Shown here: piece after piece, positions 19,513-27,861 of the stretch
How the letters are laid out: each line of letters begins with the position of its first letter
How positions within the stretch are numbered: the stretch's first letter is position 1
Source of the DNA: Bosea vaviloviae
GTDB taxonomy: Bacteria; Pseudomonadota; Alphaproteobacteria; Rhizobiales; Beijerinckiaceae
NCBI RefSeq assembly: GCF_001741865.1
Contig: NZ_CP017147.1
Coordinates: 2,347,001 to 2,411,000, forward strand
Length of the DNA: 64,000 nucleotides
Direction of reading: 5' to 3'
Made by a program: the position numbers and the translations under genes
The notes under the pieces: generated by a model
Told to the model about the DNA's origin: nothing
The model's input: only the letters and a program-made list of their open reading frames with translations
Databases searched by the model: none

Positions 19513-20418
19513 TTACTCGCCGGCCTTGGCGACCTTGCCGGCCGCATCGCCCACATTGGCGGCCTGCTTCTTCTTTTCGGCGAGCCAGGCAGCATAGCGC
19601 TCCTGGCTAACGACGCGAACCGCGATCGGCATGTAGGAGTGGTTCTGCCCGCAGATGAACGAGCACTGGCCGTAATAGATGCCCTCGCGGTCGGCCTTGA
19701 ACCAGGTCTCGTTCAGGCGGCCGGGGATGGCGTCGATCTTGATGCCGAAGGACGGCACCGTGAACTTGTGGATCACGCCGGCACCGGTGACCTGCACCCG
19801 TACGACCTTGCCGACCGGGACGAAGGCCTCGTTGTCGACGGCGAGCAGGCGCGGGGCTTCTGCCGCAGCGATCTTTCCGCTCGCAATCACCTCGGCGCGT
19901 TGTTTCTCGTCGAGCATCAACGAATCGAAGGTTATCGGTTCACCGCTTTCCTGGGGGTATTCGTAGGTCCAGTACCAGGCCGCTTGACCAGTAACTTTCA
20001 AAGTCAGGTCTGCCTGCGGAATCTCCAGCTGCAGCTTGAGCAGGCGGAAGGAGGGGATCGCGATGACGACCAGGATCAGGACCGGAATCACCGTCCAGGC
20101 GACTTCGAGCAGCGCGTGATGCGTCGTCTTCGAGGGAACCGGGTTCGCCTTCTCGTTGAAGCGCCAGGCGACATAGACCAGCAGCCCCAGCACGAAGACC
20201 GAGATGATGAAGATGATGACGTTCAGCCAGTTGTGGAACCAGTGAATGTATTCCGAGACCTCGGTCGCTGGCCCCTGCAGGTTCATCTGCCAGTCGCTGG
20301 GCATTCCGGTGCCGGCCAGGGCGGCGTCGGGGAGGAGCGCCGTCGCGCCGGCCGCTAGGGCCATGGCGGCCACGGTTGCAAGGGTCCTGCTTGCAAGGGT
20401 CCTGCTCAGAAATCGCAT
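19513..20418 (-). CDS. coxB: Cytochrome c oxidase subunit II
   Basis: A 301-residue subunit with a signal peptide, two transmembrane helices and a periplasmic cupredoxin domain. The CuA site is intact: the H of GAGVIHKFTVPSFGIK and GQCSFICGQNHSYMPI (two Cys, His, Met). GQAAWYWTYEYPQ is the aromatic patch that receives electrons from cytochrome c. The signal peptide contains a duplicated RTLASRTLAT, from a short tandem repeat in the DNA. It is the first gene of the cox cluster. Confidence 0.97.
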   Translation of the reverse strand: MRFLSRTLASRTLATVAAMALAAGATALLPDAALAGTGMPSDWQMNLQGPATEVSEYIHWFHNWLNVIIFIISVFVLGLLVYVAWRFNEKANPVPSKTTHHALLEVAWTVIPVLILVVIAIPSFRLLKLQLEIPQADLTLKVTGQAAWYWTYEYPQESGEPITFDSLMLDEKQRAEVIASGKIAAAEAPRLLAVDNEAFVPVGKVVRVQVTGAGVIHKFTVPSFGIKIDAIPGRLNETWFKADREGIYYGQCSFICGQNHSYMPIAVRVVSQERYAAWLAEKKKQAANVGDAAGKVAKAGE

Positions 20419-20786
20419 CGGTCCGACCTAGCTCCTCATCATGCCCGCTTCGGATCGCCCTGATCGAAAGGCGTCCGTGCGACAAGGTGACGACCCAGCG
20501 GCCCACCCTGCACTTCGGCATTGCGATAAATCAAAGATCACGCTTGCGCCAGTGGGGCAATGCGGGCCCTCCACGCATGCCGTGCGGCATAATCGCGCGA
20601 GGTCGCATGCCGCGGCGGGCCCGGCTTTGGGCTCTCGCCTTGACAGGACAGGGCCTGCATGGTCCCAACACGGGCATGATTTGGCGAGGGCGGCGCGCGC
20701 CGGGGCGCTGACCGGCTTTTCGCCTGAATTCGGCTGCTTTATTCGTCACGCCCGGCGGCGTGCGCCGATTTGGAGGTTAGGCAGGG
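20419..20786. promoter_or_regulatory. Divergent intergenic region coxB / ialB-like
   Basis: These 368 bases separate the divergent coxB and IalB-family genes and should hold both promoters. I see a TTGACA at about 20640 in the plus direction without a convincing -10, and a clear Shine-Dalgarno (GGAGG, near 20771) before the IalB-family ATG. An AGGAG lies before the coxB start on the minus strand. No gene is supported inside. Confidence 0.45.
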
Positions 20787-21287
20787 ATGGGCAAGATGAT
20801 CGGACGCGTCCTCGCGACCGTGCTGGCCGCCTGCAGCGTCAGCGGCGCTGCGCTGGCGCAGGGCGCGGTCAAGTCGACGCATGGCGACTGGCAGATGCGC
20901 TGCGAGGTGCCGCCTGGCGCCAAGGCCGAGCAATGCGCGCTCGTGCAGAATGTCGCGGCCGAGGATCGGCCGAACCTGACGCTGCTCGTCATCGTGCTCA
21001 AGACGGCGGATCAGAAGAGCCGGCTGTTGCGCGTGGTCGCGCCGCTCGGTGTGCTCTTGCCCTCGGGGTTGGGCTTGAAGATCGACGACAAGGATATCGG
21101 CCGGGCCGGCTTCGTGCGCTGCCTGACCACCGGCTGCGTCGCCGAGGTGGTGATGGACGACGCGCTGCTCGGCCAGCTCAAGACCGGCAAAAGCGCCACA
21201 TTCATCGTGTTCCAGACACCGGAGGAGGGCGTGGGCATCCCCGTCTCGCTTTCCGGATTCGGCCCCGGCGTGGAGACCTTGCCGTGA
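20787..21287 (+). CDS. IalB family invasion-associated protein
   Basis: A 166-residue secreted protein of the invasion-associated locus B family, named from Bartonella but widespread in free-living Rhizobiales. The signal peptide is MGKMIGRVLATVLAACSVSG followed by AALAQ. The mature domain shows THGDWQMRCEVPPGAKAEQC, SRLLRVVAPLGVLLPSGLGL and GFVRCLTTGCVAEVVMDDAL, with the conserved cysteines. The molecular function is unsettled; a cell-envelope role is likely. The next gene overlaps its stop codon (GTGA). Confidence 0.92.
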   Translation: MGKMIGRVLATVLAACSVSGAALAQGAVKSTHGDWQMRCEVPPGAKAEQCALVQNVAAEDRPNLTLLVIVLKTADQKSRLLRVVAPLGVLLPSGLGLKIDDKDIGRAGFVRCLTTGCVAEVVMDDALLGQLKTGKSATFIVFQTPEEGVGIPVSLSGFGPGVETLP

Positions 21288-21919
21288 TTGACGCGACATT
21301 CAGCCGGCCGCACTGGCTGATCCTTCCTGTCTTGTGTGTCGGCCTCGCCGGCTGCGGCTCGTCGGGCTCCTCCTCGGGAGAACCGAGTGCGTTCCAGAAA
21401 TTCAGCAATGTCGTGATGTTCCAGTCTACGACCGTGCCGCCGGCTCCGCCGAGGACACAGGGCGAGGTCCAGAAGGAGCGCCAGGACGAGGAAGAGTCGC
21501 TGGTCTGCCCGGAGGTGATCATTGCCGATGGCGGCGCCGCGATGCGCGCCCAGTCGGGCCCTGACAGCGGCAGCTTGCGCCATCAAATTTCGATTCTGAA
21601 TGTTGCGCGCGAATGCACGGCGACGGGCAATGGCGGCTATAATCTCAAGGTTGGCGTCGAGGGCCGGGTGCTGCTCGGCCCGGCCGGTGCACCGGGCAGC
21701 TATTTCGCGACCCTGGTGACCACGGTGACACGCGGCACGACCTCGGTGGCGCGCCGCTCGGCCCGCGTCGGCGGCACGATCGCCAGCGGTCAGGGCGGTA
21801 CCGATTTCTCCTATGTCGAGCAGGGCATCGTGGTTCCGCCCGGCCGTGGCGATGTCGAGATCACCGTCGACCTCTCGCCCGCGGGCGCCGCGACGGCCGC
21901 CCACAGGCGGCGTAGGTAA
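21284..21919 (+). CDS. Putative lipoprotein of unknown function
   Basis: A 211-residue protein translated from a GTG that overlaps the stop of the IalB-family gene, so the two are coupled. The leader ends in a lipobox, VLCVGLAGC, followed by a Gly/Ser linker. The rest has CPEVIIADGGAAMRAQSGPD, RHQISILNVARECTATGNGG and a beta-rich C-terminal half. Proteins of this type are common beside ialB in Rhizobiales, but I know of no assigned function. The C-terminus ends in a basic run (HRRRR). Confidence 0.8.
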   Translation: MIDATFSRPHWLILPVLCVGLAGCGSSGSSSGEPSAFQKFSNVVMFQSTTVPPAPPRTQGEVQKERQDEEESLVCPEVIIADGGAAMRAQSGPDSGSLRHQISILNVARECTATGNGGYNLKVGVEGRVLLGPAGAPGSYFATLVTTVTRGTTSVARRSARVGGTIASGQGGTDFSYVEQGIVVPPGRGDVEITVDLSPAGAATAAHRRRR

Positions 21920-22065
21920 GCGTTTTCGAGCGAAGCGGTTACCGGTTTGTGTGAGAAAACGGCGCTAGCATTGCGTGGAAAATCGCGGCGCCTGCCGCGA
22001 AACAAGGCAGTCGCCCGATTGACTCAAGGGCTGCCTCCAGTATGTCTGCCTTCAGCCGCACATCC
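21920..22065. promoter_or_regulatory. Upstream region of the glycine-cleavage transcript
   Basis: A gap between the lipoprotein gene and the riboswitch. A decayed GTTTTCG...GGTTACCGG repeat half lies at about 21922-21960. A promoter for the gcv transcript should lie here, but no strong boxes are visible. Confidence 0.35.
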
Positions 22066-22267
22066 CCGCGGGAGAGACCGGGTTCGGACTTGTCCGGATT
22101 CGGCGCCGAAGGCGCAACCGCCCCGGAAACGCTCAGGCAAAAAGGACCGCTGGGGAGTTGGCGCTCTGGAAAGTGGCGGAAGCGATTCCGCCCACCGACG
22201 GGTGTAACCTGTCCGGCTGACGACGCCGGTACGGGGAAATCTCTCAGGTTCCGAGACAGAGGGGGCG
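22066..22267 (+). promoter_or_regulatory. Tandem glycine riboswitch upstream of gcvT
   Basis: Two glycine aptamers lie in tandem. The first has CGCGGGAGAGACCGGG, GCGCCGAAGGCGCAACCGCC and CTCAGGCAAAAGGACCG. The second has TCTGGAAAGTGGCGG, CCACCGACGGGTGTAACC and AATCTCTCAGGTTCCGAGACAG. GGAGAGA, GCCGAAGGxGCAA and CTCAGGCAAAAGGAC are the conserved family core. By established knowledge of the class, glycine binding turns on glycine-cleavage genes. A CCGGAC...GTCCGG hairpin just downstream (about 22272-22290) is the likely expression platform. Confidence 0.93.
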
Positions 22268-22320
22268 CGCTCCGGACAGTTCCGTCCGGGGCTTGCGCTT
22301 GACTCTGGAAGGGGCCCTCC

Positions 22321-23484
22321 ATGGCTGCCGAAGCCGATACCGCGATTGCTCATGCATCGCCCGAGACCCCATCGCTCAAGACTGCGCTCCATTCCCGCCA
22401 TGTCGCGCTCGGCGCCCGCATGGTGCCTTTCGCCGGCTACGACATGCCGGTGCAGTACCCCAGCGGCATCCTGACCGAGCATAACTGGACGCGTGAGAAG
22501 GCCGGGCTCTTCGACGTCTCACATATGGGCCAGGCCTTCCTGGTCGGTCCCGATCACGAGACCACGGCGCGCACGCTGGAAGCCCTGATTCCCGCCGACA
22601 TCCTCAATCTCGCCCCAGGCAAGCAGCGTTATTCGCAGCTCCTGAACGAGGAGGGCGGTATCCTCGACGATCTGATGGTGACGCGCTCGCTCGACCTCGA
22701 TGAGGACGGCGCGCTCTATCTCGTCGTCAACGCCGCCTGCAAGACCGAGGACTACGCCCATATCGAGGCGCGGCTGCCGGCCAATGTGAAGCTGATCCGG
22801 GCCGAGCATCGCGGCCTGATCGCGATCCAGGGACCAGCCGCCGCCGAGGCGCTGGCCGTGCTCGCGCCCGAGGCCGCCGAGATGGGCTTCATGACCTCGC
22901 GCAGCATGAAGGTCGCCGGCATCAAGGCCAATCTCAGCCGCTCCGGCTATACCGGCGAGGATGGCTACGAGATCTCGGTTGCCGCGAACAAGATCGGCGA
23001 GATCTGGGACACGCTGCTGCTCGACGCTCGCGTCAAGCCGATCGGGCTCGGCGCGCGTGATTCGCTGAGGCTGGAGGCGGGCCTGTGCCTCTACGGTCAT
23101 GACATCGACACCACGACCTCGCCGGTCGAGGGCGCGCTGACCTGGTCGGTCCAGAAACGCCGGCGCGAGGAGGGCGGCTTTCCCGGCGCTGCCCGCATCC
23201 AGCGCGAATTCGCTGAGGGGCCCGCGCGCGTCCGCGTCGGCCTGCTGCCAGAAGGCCGCGCTCCGGCTCGCGAGGGCGCCGAGATCGCCACGCCCGAGGG
23301 CGAGATCGTCGGCAAGGTGACCTCTGGCGGCTTTGGCCCGAGCCTGAACGCGCCCTGCGCCATGGGCTACGTCGCCAAGGCGCACTCCGCTCCTGGCACG
23401 CGGCTTGATCTGATCGTGCGCGGCAAGCCGTTGCCGGCGGTCGTCGCCGCGATGCCCTTCGTGCCCAACCGCTACAAGCGCTGA
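22321..23484 (+). CDS. gcvT: Glycine cleavage system T protein (aminomethyltransferase)
   Basis: A 387-residue tetrahydrofolate-dependent aminomethyltransferase that releases ammonia from the lipoyl-bound intermediate and makes methylene-THF. It has FAGYDMPVQYPSGILTEHNW, GLFDVSHMGQAFLVGP, SRSGYTGEDGYEISV and SLRLEAGLCLYGHDIDTTTS, which place the folate-binding residues. The ATG is preceded by GGAAGGGG. The protein has a 17-residue N-terminal extension before TALHSRHVALGARM. First gene of the riboswitch-controlled cluster. Confidence 0.97.
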   Translation: MAAEADTAIAHASPETPSLKTALHSRHVALGARMVPFAGYDMPVQYPSGILTEHNWTREKAGLFDVSHMGQAFLVGPDHETTARTLEALIPADILNLAPGKQRYSQLLNEEGGILDDLMVTRSLDLDEDGALYLVVNAACKTEDYAHIEARLPANVKLIRAEHRGLIAIQGPAAAEALAVLAPEAAEMGFMTSRSMKVAGIKANLSRSGYTGEDGYEISVAANKIGEIWDTLLLDARVKPIGLGARDSLRLEAGLCLYGHDIDTTTSPVEGALTWSVQKRRREEGGFPGAARIQREFAEGPARVRVGLLPEGRAPAREGAEIATPEGEIVGKVTSGGFGPSLNAPCAMGYVAKAHSAPGTRLDLIVRGKPLPAVVAAMPFVPNRYKR

Positions 23485-23513
23485 TCCCCATTCCCTTTCC
23501 AGGAGACAAGACC

Positions 23514-23888
23514 ATGGCCGAGACCCGCTACACCAAGGACCACGAATATATCCGCATCGAGGGCGACACCGGCACGGTCGGCATCAGCGACTACGCCCAG
23601 GCGCAGCTTGGCGACGTCGTCTTCGTCGAATTGCCCGCCATCGGCAAGGCTGTGACCAAGGGCGGCGAAGCGGCCGTGGTCGAGAGCGTCAAGGCGGCGT
23701 CCGAGGTCTATGCGCCGGTCTCCGGCGAGGTCGTCGCCGTCAACAGCGAGCTCGAGGCCTCGCCCGGCACGGTCAATGAGGATCCGGCCGGCAAGGGCTG
23801 GTTCGTCAAGCTCAAGCTCAGCGACGCCGCCGAGCTCGAGGGCTTGATGAGCGAGGCCGAGTACCAGGATTACGTCAAGACGCTGTGA
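23514..23888 (+). CDS. gcvH: Glycine cleavage system H protein
   Basis: A 124-residue lipoyl carrier that shuttles the aminomethyl group between the P, T and L proteins. It starts MAETRYTKDHEYIRIEGDTG, and the lipoyl lysine K60 sits in AAVVESVKAASEVYAPVSG. The C-terminal GWFVKLKLSDAAELEGLMSE is canonical. The ATG has an AGGAGA Shine-Dalgarno. It lies 29 bases after gcvT. Confidence 0.97.
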   Translation: MAETRYTKDHEYIRIEGDTGTVGISDYAQAQLGDVVFVELPAIGKAVTKGGEAAVVESVKAASEVYAPVSGEVVAVNSELEASPGTVNEDPAGKGWFVKLKLSDAAELEGLMSEAEYQDYVKTL

Positions 23889-23900
23889 GGCTCGGCGCTC

Positions 23901-24030
23901 CGTCATTCCAGGACGGAGCCCTCGGGTCCGATCTTCGATCGGCCCAAGGATAAACGCCACGGAGATCCGAGAATCTCCTGACGAGACGTCTCTGGTTCAC
24001 GAGATGCTCGGGTCAAGCCCGAGCATGACG
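23901..24030. repeat. Compound intergenic repeat between gcvH and gcvPA
   Basis: CGTCATTCC...GGGTCCGATCTTCGATCGG shares its first half with 6639-6712. It ends in the hairpin ATGCTCGGGTCAAGCCCGAGCAT, a classic transcript-end shape. It fills the 161-base gap inside the gcv operon and could reduce expression of gcvPA relative to gcvTH. Confidence 0.65.
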
Positions 24031-24049
24031 CCATTCAAGGGAATTCCCC

Positions 24050-25390
24050 ATGCGCTACCTCCCCCTTACCGCCACCGACCGGCTCGACATGCTGGCACGC
24101 ATCGGCGTTCCCGATGTCGATGCGCTGTTCAGCGACGTACCGGCCGGCAAGCTCCTGACCGCGCCGCTCGATTTAGCCCCAGCCAAGGGCGAGCTCGAGG
24201 TCGAGCGCATCATGGGGCGCATCGCGGCCAAGAGCATGGCGGCCTCCTCGGTGGCCTTCTTCGTCGGGGCCGGGGCCTATAAGCATCATGTCCCGGCGAC
24301 GGTGGACCACCTGATCCAGCGCTCGGAATTCCTGACCAGCTACACGCCCTACCAGCCCGAGATCGCGCAGGGCACGCTGCAATATCTCTTCGAATTCCAG
24401 ACCCAGGTCGCGGCGCTCACCGGCATGGAGGTCGCCAACGCCTCAATGTATGACGGCTCGACCGGCACCGGCGAAGCTGTGCTGATGGCTCACCGCGTCA
24501 CCAAGCGCCGCAAGGCCCTGCTGTCGGGCGGCCTGCACCCGCATTACGCCGAGGTGGTGAAGACGCTCTCCGAGATGGCGAGCGACGAGGTCGTGGCGCT
24601 GAAGCCCGATGTCGAGGCCAATGAGGACATCCTCGCCCAGATCGACGATGAGACGTCCTGCGTCGTCGTGCAATCGCCCGACGTCTTCGGCAATCTGCGC
24701 GACCTTGCTCCGATCGCCGCGAAGGCGCAGGCCCATGGCGCCTTGCTGATCGCGGTCGTCACCGAAGTGGTTTCGCTCGGCGCGATCACCTCGCCCGGCG
24801 AGATGGGGGCCGACATCGTCGTCGGCGAAGGCCAGTCGATCGGCAACGCATTGAATTTCGGCGGCCCCTATGTCGGGCTCTTCGCCGCCAAGTCGAAATA
24901 TGTCCGCCAGATGCCGGGCAGGCTCTGCGGCGAGACGGTGGACGCTGACGGCCAGCGCGGCTTCGTGCTGACGCTCTCGACCCGCGAGCAGCATATCCGC
25001 CGGGACAAGGCGACCTCGAACATCTGCACCAATTCCGGCCTCTGCGTGCTCGCCTTTACCATCCACATGACGCTGCTCGGCCAGGCCGGGCTGTCGCGGC
25101 TGGCCGAGGTCAACCATGCCAACGCGGTCAAGCTCGCCGATATGCTGGGCGGGGTGAAGGGCGTCACCGTGCTCAACGAGAGCTTCTTCAACGAGTTCAC
25201 CGTGAAGCTCTCCAAGCCCGCCGCCGAGGTGGTCGAGGCGCTGGCCGAAAAGGGCGTGCTCGCCGGCGTGCCGGTCTCGCGGCTGTTGCCCGGCGCTGGG
25301 CTCGACGATCTGCTGATCGTGGCGAATACCGAAGTGAATACGGATGATGATCGTGACGCCTTCGTCGCGCGGCTGCGCGAGGTTCTCTGA
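24050..25390 (+). CDS. gcvPA: Glycine dehydrogenase (decarboxylating) subunit 1
   Basis: A 446-residue alpha subunit of the two-subunit P protein, which decarboxylates glycine and loads the residue onto GcvH. It shows [60 protein letters not shown] and [20 protein letters not shown]. As expected for this subunit, the PLP lysine is absent and is supplied by GcvPB. The partner gene is separated from it by an unrelated gene. Confidence 0.96.
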   Translation: MRYLPLTATDRLDMLARIGVPDVDALFSDVPAGKLLTAPLDLAPAKGELEVERIMGRIAAKSMAASSVAFFVGAGAYKHHVPATVDHLIQRSEFLTSYTPYQPEIAQGTLQYLFEFQTQVAALTGMEVANASMYDGSTGTGEAVLMAHRVTKRRKALLSGGLHPHYAEVVKTLSEMASDEVVALKPDVEANEDILAQIDDETSCVVVQSPDVFGNLRDLAPIAAKAQAHGALLIAVVTEVVSLGAITSPGEMGADIVVGEGQSIGNALNFGGPYVGLFAAKSKYVRQMPGRLCGETVDADGQRGFVLTLSTREQHIRRDKATSNICTNSGLCVLAFTIHMTLLGQAGLSRLAEVNHANAVKLADMLGGVKGVTVLNESFFNEFTVKLSKPAAEVVEALAEKGVLAGVPVSRLLPGAGLDDLLIVANTEVNTDDDRDAFVARLREVL

Positions 25391-25417
25391 CGTTTAGTAA
25401 CGGAAGGAACGGCTCTC

Positions 25418-26074
25418 ATGTCCCTGCACGCTATCATCGCCCGCCGCCAGCGCGCGCTCATCGCCTCGTGGGTGCGCAACCCGCTTGTGCAGGTGCAGGT
25501 CGAAGCGCCCGGCGCCCTGCCAGGGCTGGTCTTCATCTCGGATGCCGGCGAGGCCGGCATGGCCGGTGGAGTCGGCCGGCGCGACGAGCGCAATGTCGCC
25601 ATGGTGACCAGGCCCGGCGATCCCGATACGCAGGCGAGCTGTTGGGTCGCGGCGCGTTATTCCGGTTATCGCTCAGCCTATCTGGCGTTCATTCGCGAAG
25701 CCTATGGCGTCAGGGCGACATCCGTTGAGCTTGCCGGTTTCGATGTCGACCATCTGCTCAATCGCGCCAGAAGCCCGCAGGATTCGAGCTTCATCCGCAT
25801 CGAGGCGATCCCGGCTGCTGCCAATCAGGATTGGGGGCGGCTGTTCGAGAAAGCCGCCTCGGATCCGCGCTTCTATGCCAACCAGGCGCGCGAGCGCCGT
25901 ACCATGAGCTGGGTGATCTGCGCCAAGCTCGCCGGCCAGGCACCGCCGAACGGTCCCGGCGACCAGGCCGGGATCAACCGCCTCGTACAGTATTTCGTTT
26001 CGATCGGGCTCGACGCGGCGGAAGCGCGCGACGGCCTCAACTCGATGCTCTCATTCGCCTACAAGTTTCGCTGA
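25418..26074 (+). CDS. Hypothetical protein inserted between gcvPA and gcvPB
   Basis: A 218-residue soluble protein that I do not recognise. It starts after a good GGAAGGAA Shine-Dalgarno. It has a possible beta-rich N-terminal half (RNPLVQVQVEAPGALPGLVF), a central GFDVDHLLNRARSPQDSSFI, and a helical C-terminal half with RFYANQARERRTMSWVICAK and a C-terminal SMLSFAYKFR. No signal peptide or membrane segment is seen. DVDHLLNR recalls short nuclease-like His motifs, but that is only a resemblance. It lies 28 bases after gcvPA and 15 before gcvPB, so it is co-transcribed and would fall under the glycine riboswitch. Confidence 0.75.
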   Translation: MSLHAIIARRQRALIASWVRNPLVQVQVEAPGALPGLVFISDAGEAGMAGGVGRRDERNVAMVTRPGDPDTQASCWVAARYSGYRSAYLAFIREAYGVRATSVELAGFDVDHLLNRARSPQDSSFIRIEAIPAAANQDWGRLFEKAASDPRFYANQARERRTMSWVICAKLAGQAPPNGPGDQAGINRLVQYFVSIGLDAAEARDGLNSMLSFAYKFR

Positions 26075-26089
26075 TCGGACATAAACACC

Positions 26090-27664
26090 ATGCTCAATCG
26101 TCAGGGACGTCCCACCCAGGCCGGCGAGGCTGCCAGCGAGCAGCACGCCACCTTCACCGGCAACAAGGCTCTGCAGCAGATCGAGCCGCTGATCTTCGAG
26201 ATCGGCCATCACGAGACGACGGGTGTCGATATCGATGCGCCCGCGCCGTTCAAACCGCGCCTGGGCAAGCATGCGCGCAAGGACGGTATCGGCCTGCCCG
26301 GTCTCTCCGAGCCCGAGGCGATGCGCCATTATGTCCGCCTCAGCCAGAAGAATTACGGCATCGACACCGGGCTCTTCCCGCTCGGCTCCTGCACGATGAA
26401 GCACAATGCCCGCCTGAACGAGAAGATGGCGCGGCTGCCGGGCTTCTCCGACTTGCACCCGCTCCAGCCGCTCTCGACCGTGCCCGGCGCGCTCGACGTG
26501 ATGCTGCAGCTCTCGCATTACCTGATGACGCTGACCGGCATGCCGGCGGTGGCGCTGTCGCCGAAGGCCGGCGCGCATGGCGAGGCTTGCGGCATGATGG
26601 CGATCAAGGCCGCCATCGCCGCCAAGGGCGAGGGCGCGACCCGCAATGTCGTGCTCGTGCCGGAATCGGCGCATGGCACCAACCCGGCGACCGCGGCCCT
26701 GATCGGCTTCTCCGTGAAATCCGTACCGGCCCGTCCGGACGGCACCGTCGCTGTCGAAGACGTCAGGGCGCTGCTCGGACCCGAGATCGCCGCGATCATG
26801 CTGACCAACCCCAACACCTGCGGCATCTTCGAGCCGCAGATCGTCGAGATCGCCGCCGCGATGCATGAGGCCGGCGCCTATTTCTACTGCGATGGCGCCA
26901 ACTTCAACGCCATCGTCGGCAAGGCCAAGCCCGGCGATCTCGGCGTCGACGCCATGCACATCAACCTGCACAAGACCTTCTCGACGCCCCATGGCGGCGG
27001 CGGGCCGGGTGCGGGGCCGGTTGTGCTGTCGGCGCGGCTCGCGCCTTACGCACCGGTGCCCTTCATCCATGTCGAGAACGGCACGCCGCGCCTGATCGAG
27101 AACAAGGACGATGCGCCCGCCGGCAACCAGCCCTTCGGCCGCATGACCGCCTTCCACGGCCAGATGGGCATGTATGTCCGCGCGCTTGCCTATATGCTCA
27201 GCCACGGTTCGGATGGCATGAAGCAGGCCTCCGAGGATGCGGTGCTCAACGCCAACTACATCCGCGCCGGCCTGTCGGACCTGATGTCGCTGCCCTTCCC
27301 GGACCACCCCTCGATGCATGAGGCGCTGTTCGACGACGAATGGCTCAAGGGCACCGGCGTCTCGACGCTCGATTTCGCCAAGGCGATGATCGACGAGGGC
27401 TATCACCCGATGACGGTGTACTTCCCGCTCGTCGTGCATGGCGCGATGCTGATCGAGCCGACCGAGTCGGAATCGAAGGCCTCGCTCGACCTCTTCATCG
27501 CGACGCTGCGTGACCTCGCCATGGCGGCGCAGGGCAACGACAAGGCGCGCTTCACGGCAGCCCCTCACCACGCCCCGATCCGCCGCCTCGACGAAACCCG
27601 GGCCGCGCGCCAGCCGGTGCTGAAATGGGTCAAGCCGCAGCCGATCGCCGAAGCGGCGGAGTAG
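26090..27664 (+). CDS. gcvPB: Glycine dehydrogenase (decarboxylating) subunit 2
   Basis: A 524-residue beta subunit of the P protein, carrying the PLP lysine in DAMHINLHKTFSTPHGGGGP. Other landmarks: RHYVRLSQKNYGIDTGLFPL, GSCTMKHNARLNEKMA, SPKAGAHGEACGMMAIKAAI and PESAHGTNPATAALIGFSV. The length is typical of the split form. It lies 15 bases after the unknown gene and is followed by a palindromic repeat that may end the transcript. Confidence 0.97.
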   Translation: MLNRQGRPTQAGEAASEQHATFTGNKALQQIEPLIFEIGHHETTGVDIDAPAPFKPRLGKHARKDGIGLPGLSEPEAMRHYVRLSQKNYGIDTGLFPLGSCTMKHNARLNEKMARLPGFSDLHPLQPLSTVPGALDVMLQLSHYLMTLTGMPAVALSPKAGAHGEACGMMAIKAAIAAKGEGATRNVVLVPESAHGTNPATAALIGFSVKSVPARPDGTVAVEDVRALLGPEIAAIMLTNPNTCGIFEPQIVEIAAAMHEAGAYFYCDGANFNAIVGKAKPGDLGVDAMHINLHKTFSTPHGGGGPGAGPVVLSARLAPYAPVPFIHVENGTPRLIENKDDAPAGNQPFGRMTAFHGQMGMYVRALAYMLSHGSDGMKQASEDAVLNANYIRAGLSDLMSLPFPDHPSMHEALFDDEWLKGTGVSTLDFAKAMIDEGYHPMTVYFPLVVHGAMLIEPTESESKASLDLFIATLRDLAMAAQGNDKARFTAAPHHAPIRRLDETRAARQPVLKWVKPQPIAEAAE

Positions 27665-27669
27665 CCCCT

Positions 27670-27752
27670 CGTCATTGCGACGAGTCTGGCGACGAAGCGA
27701 TCCAGGGGCCAAGCGAGCCTCCTGGGTTGCTCCGCTGTGTGCGAAATGACGG
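27670..27752. repeat. Palindromic repeat, CGTCATTGCGA...GAAATGACGG type
   Basis: CGTCATTGCGACGAG and the decayed arm GTGCGAAATGACGG enclose GAAGCGATCCAGGGG and CTCCTGGGTTGCTCC. Better-preserved copies lie at 53772-53857 and inside ispE at 54518-54636. It directly follows the gcvPB stop. Confidence 0.7.
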
Positions 27753-27861
27753 CCTCGCCTGAAACGTTCCGATACGTAATTCTCTCCCGGCCTTAAGGCT
27801 TCCTTGACCATATGCGAGGGAAGCTTTGCGGTGCGCCTTCGGCGCATTGTGGGACACTTCC

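Noticed and set aside
20640..20670. TTGACA promoter for the IalB-family gene
   Set aside because: No recognisable -10 box at 15-19 bases downstream; kept only as a mention in the intergenic entry.
20441..21283. Upstream extension of the lipoprotein frame through the IalB-family gene
   Set aside because: The region is fully explained by the IalB frame; the lipoprotein begins at a GTG with a proper signal peptide and lipobox.
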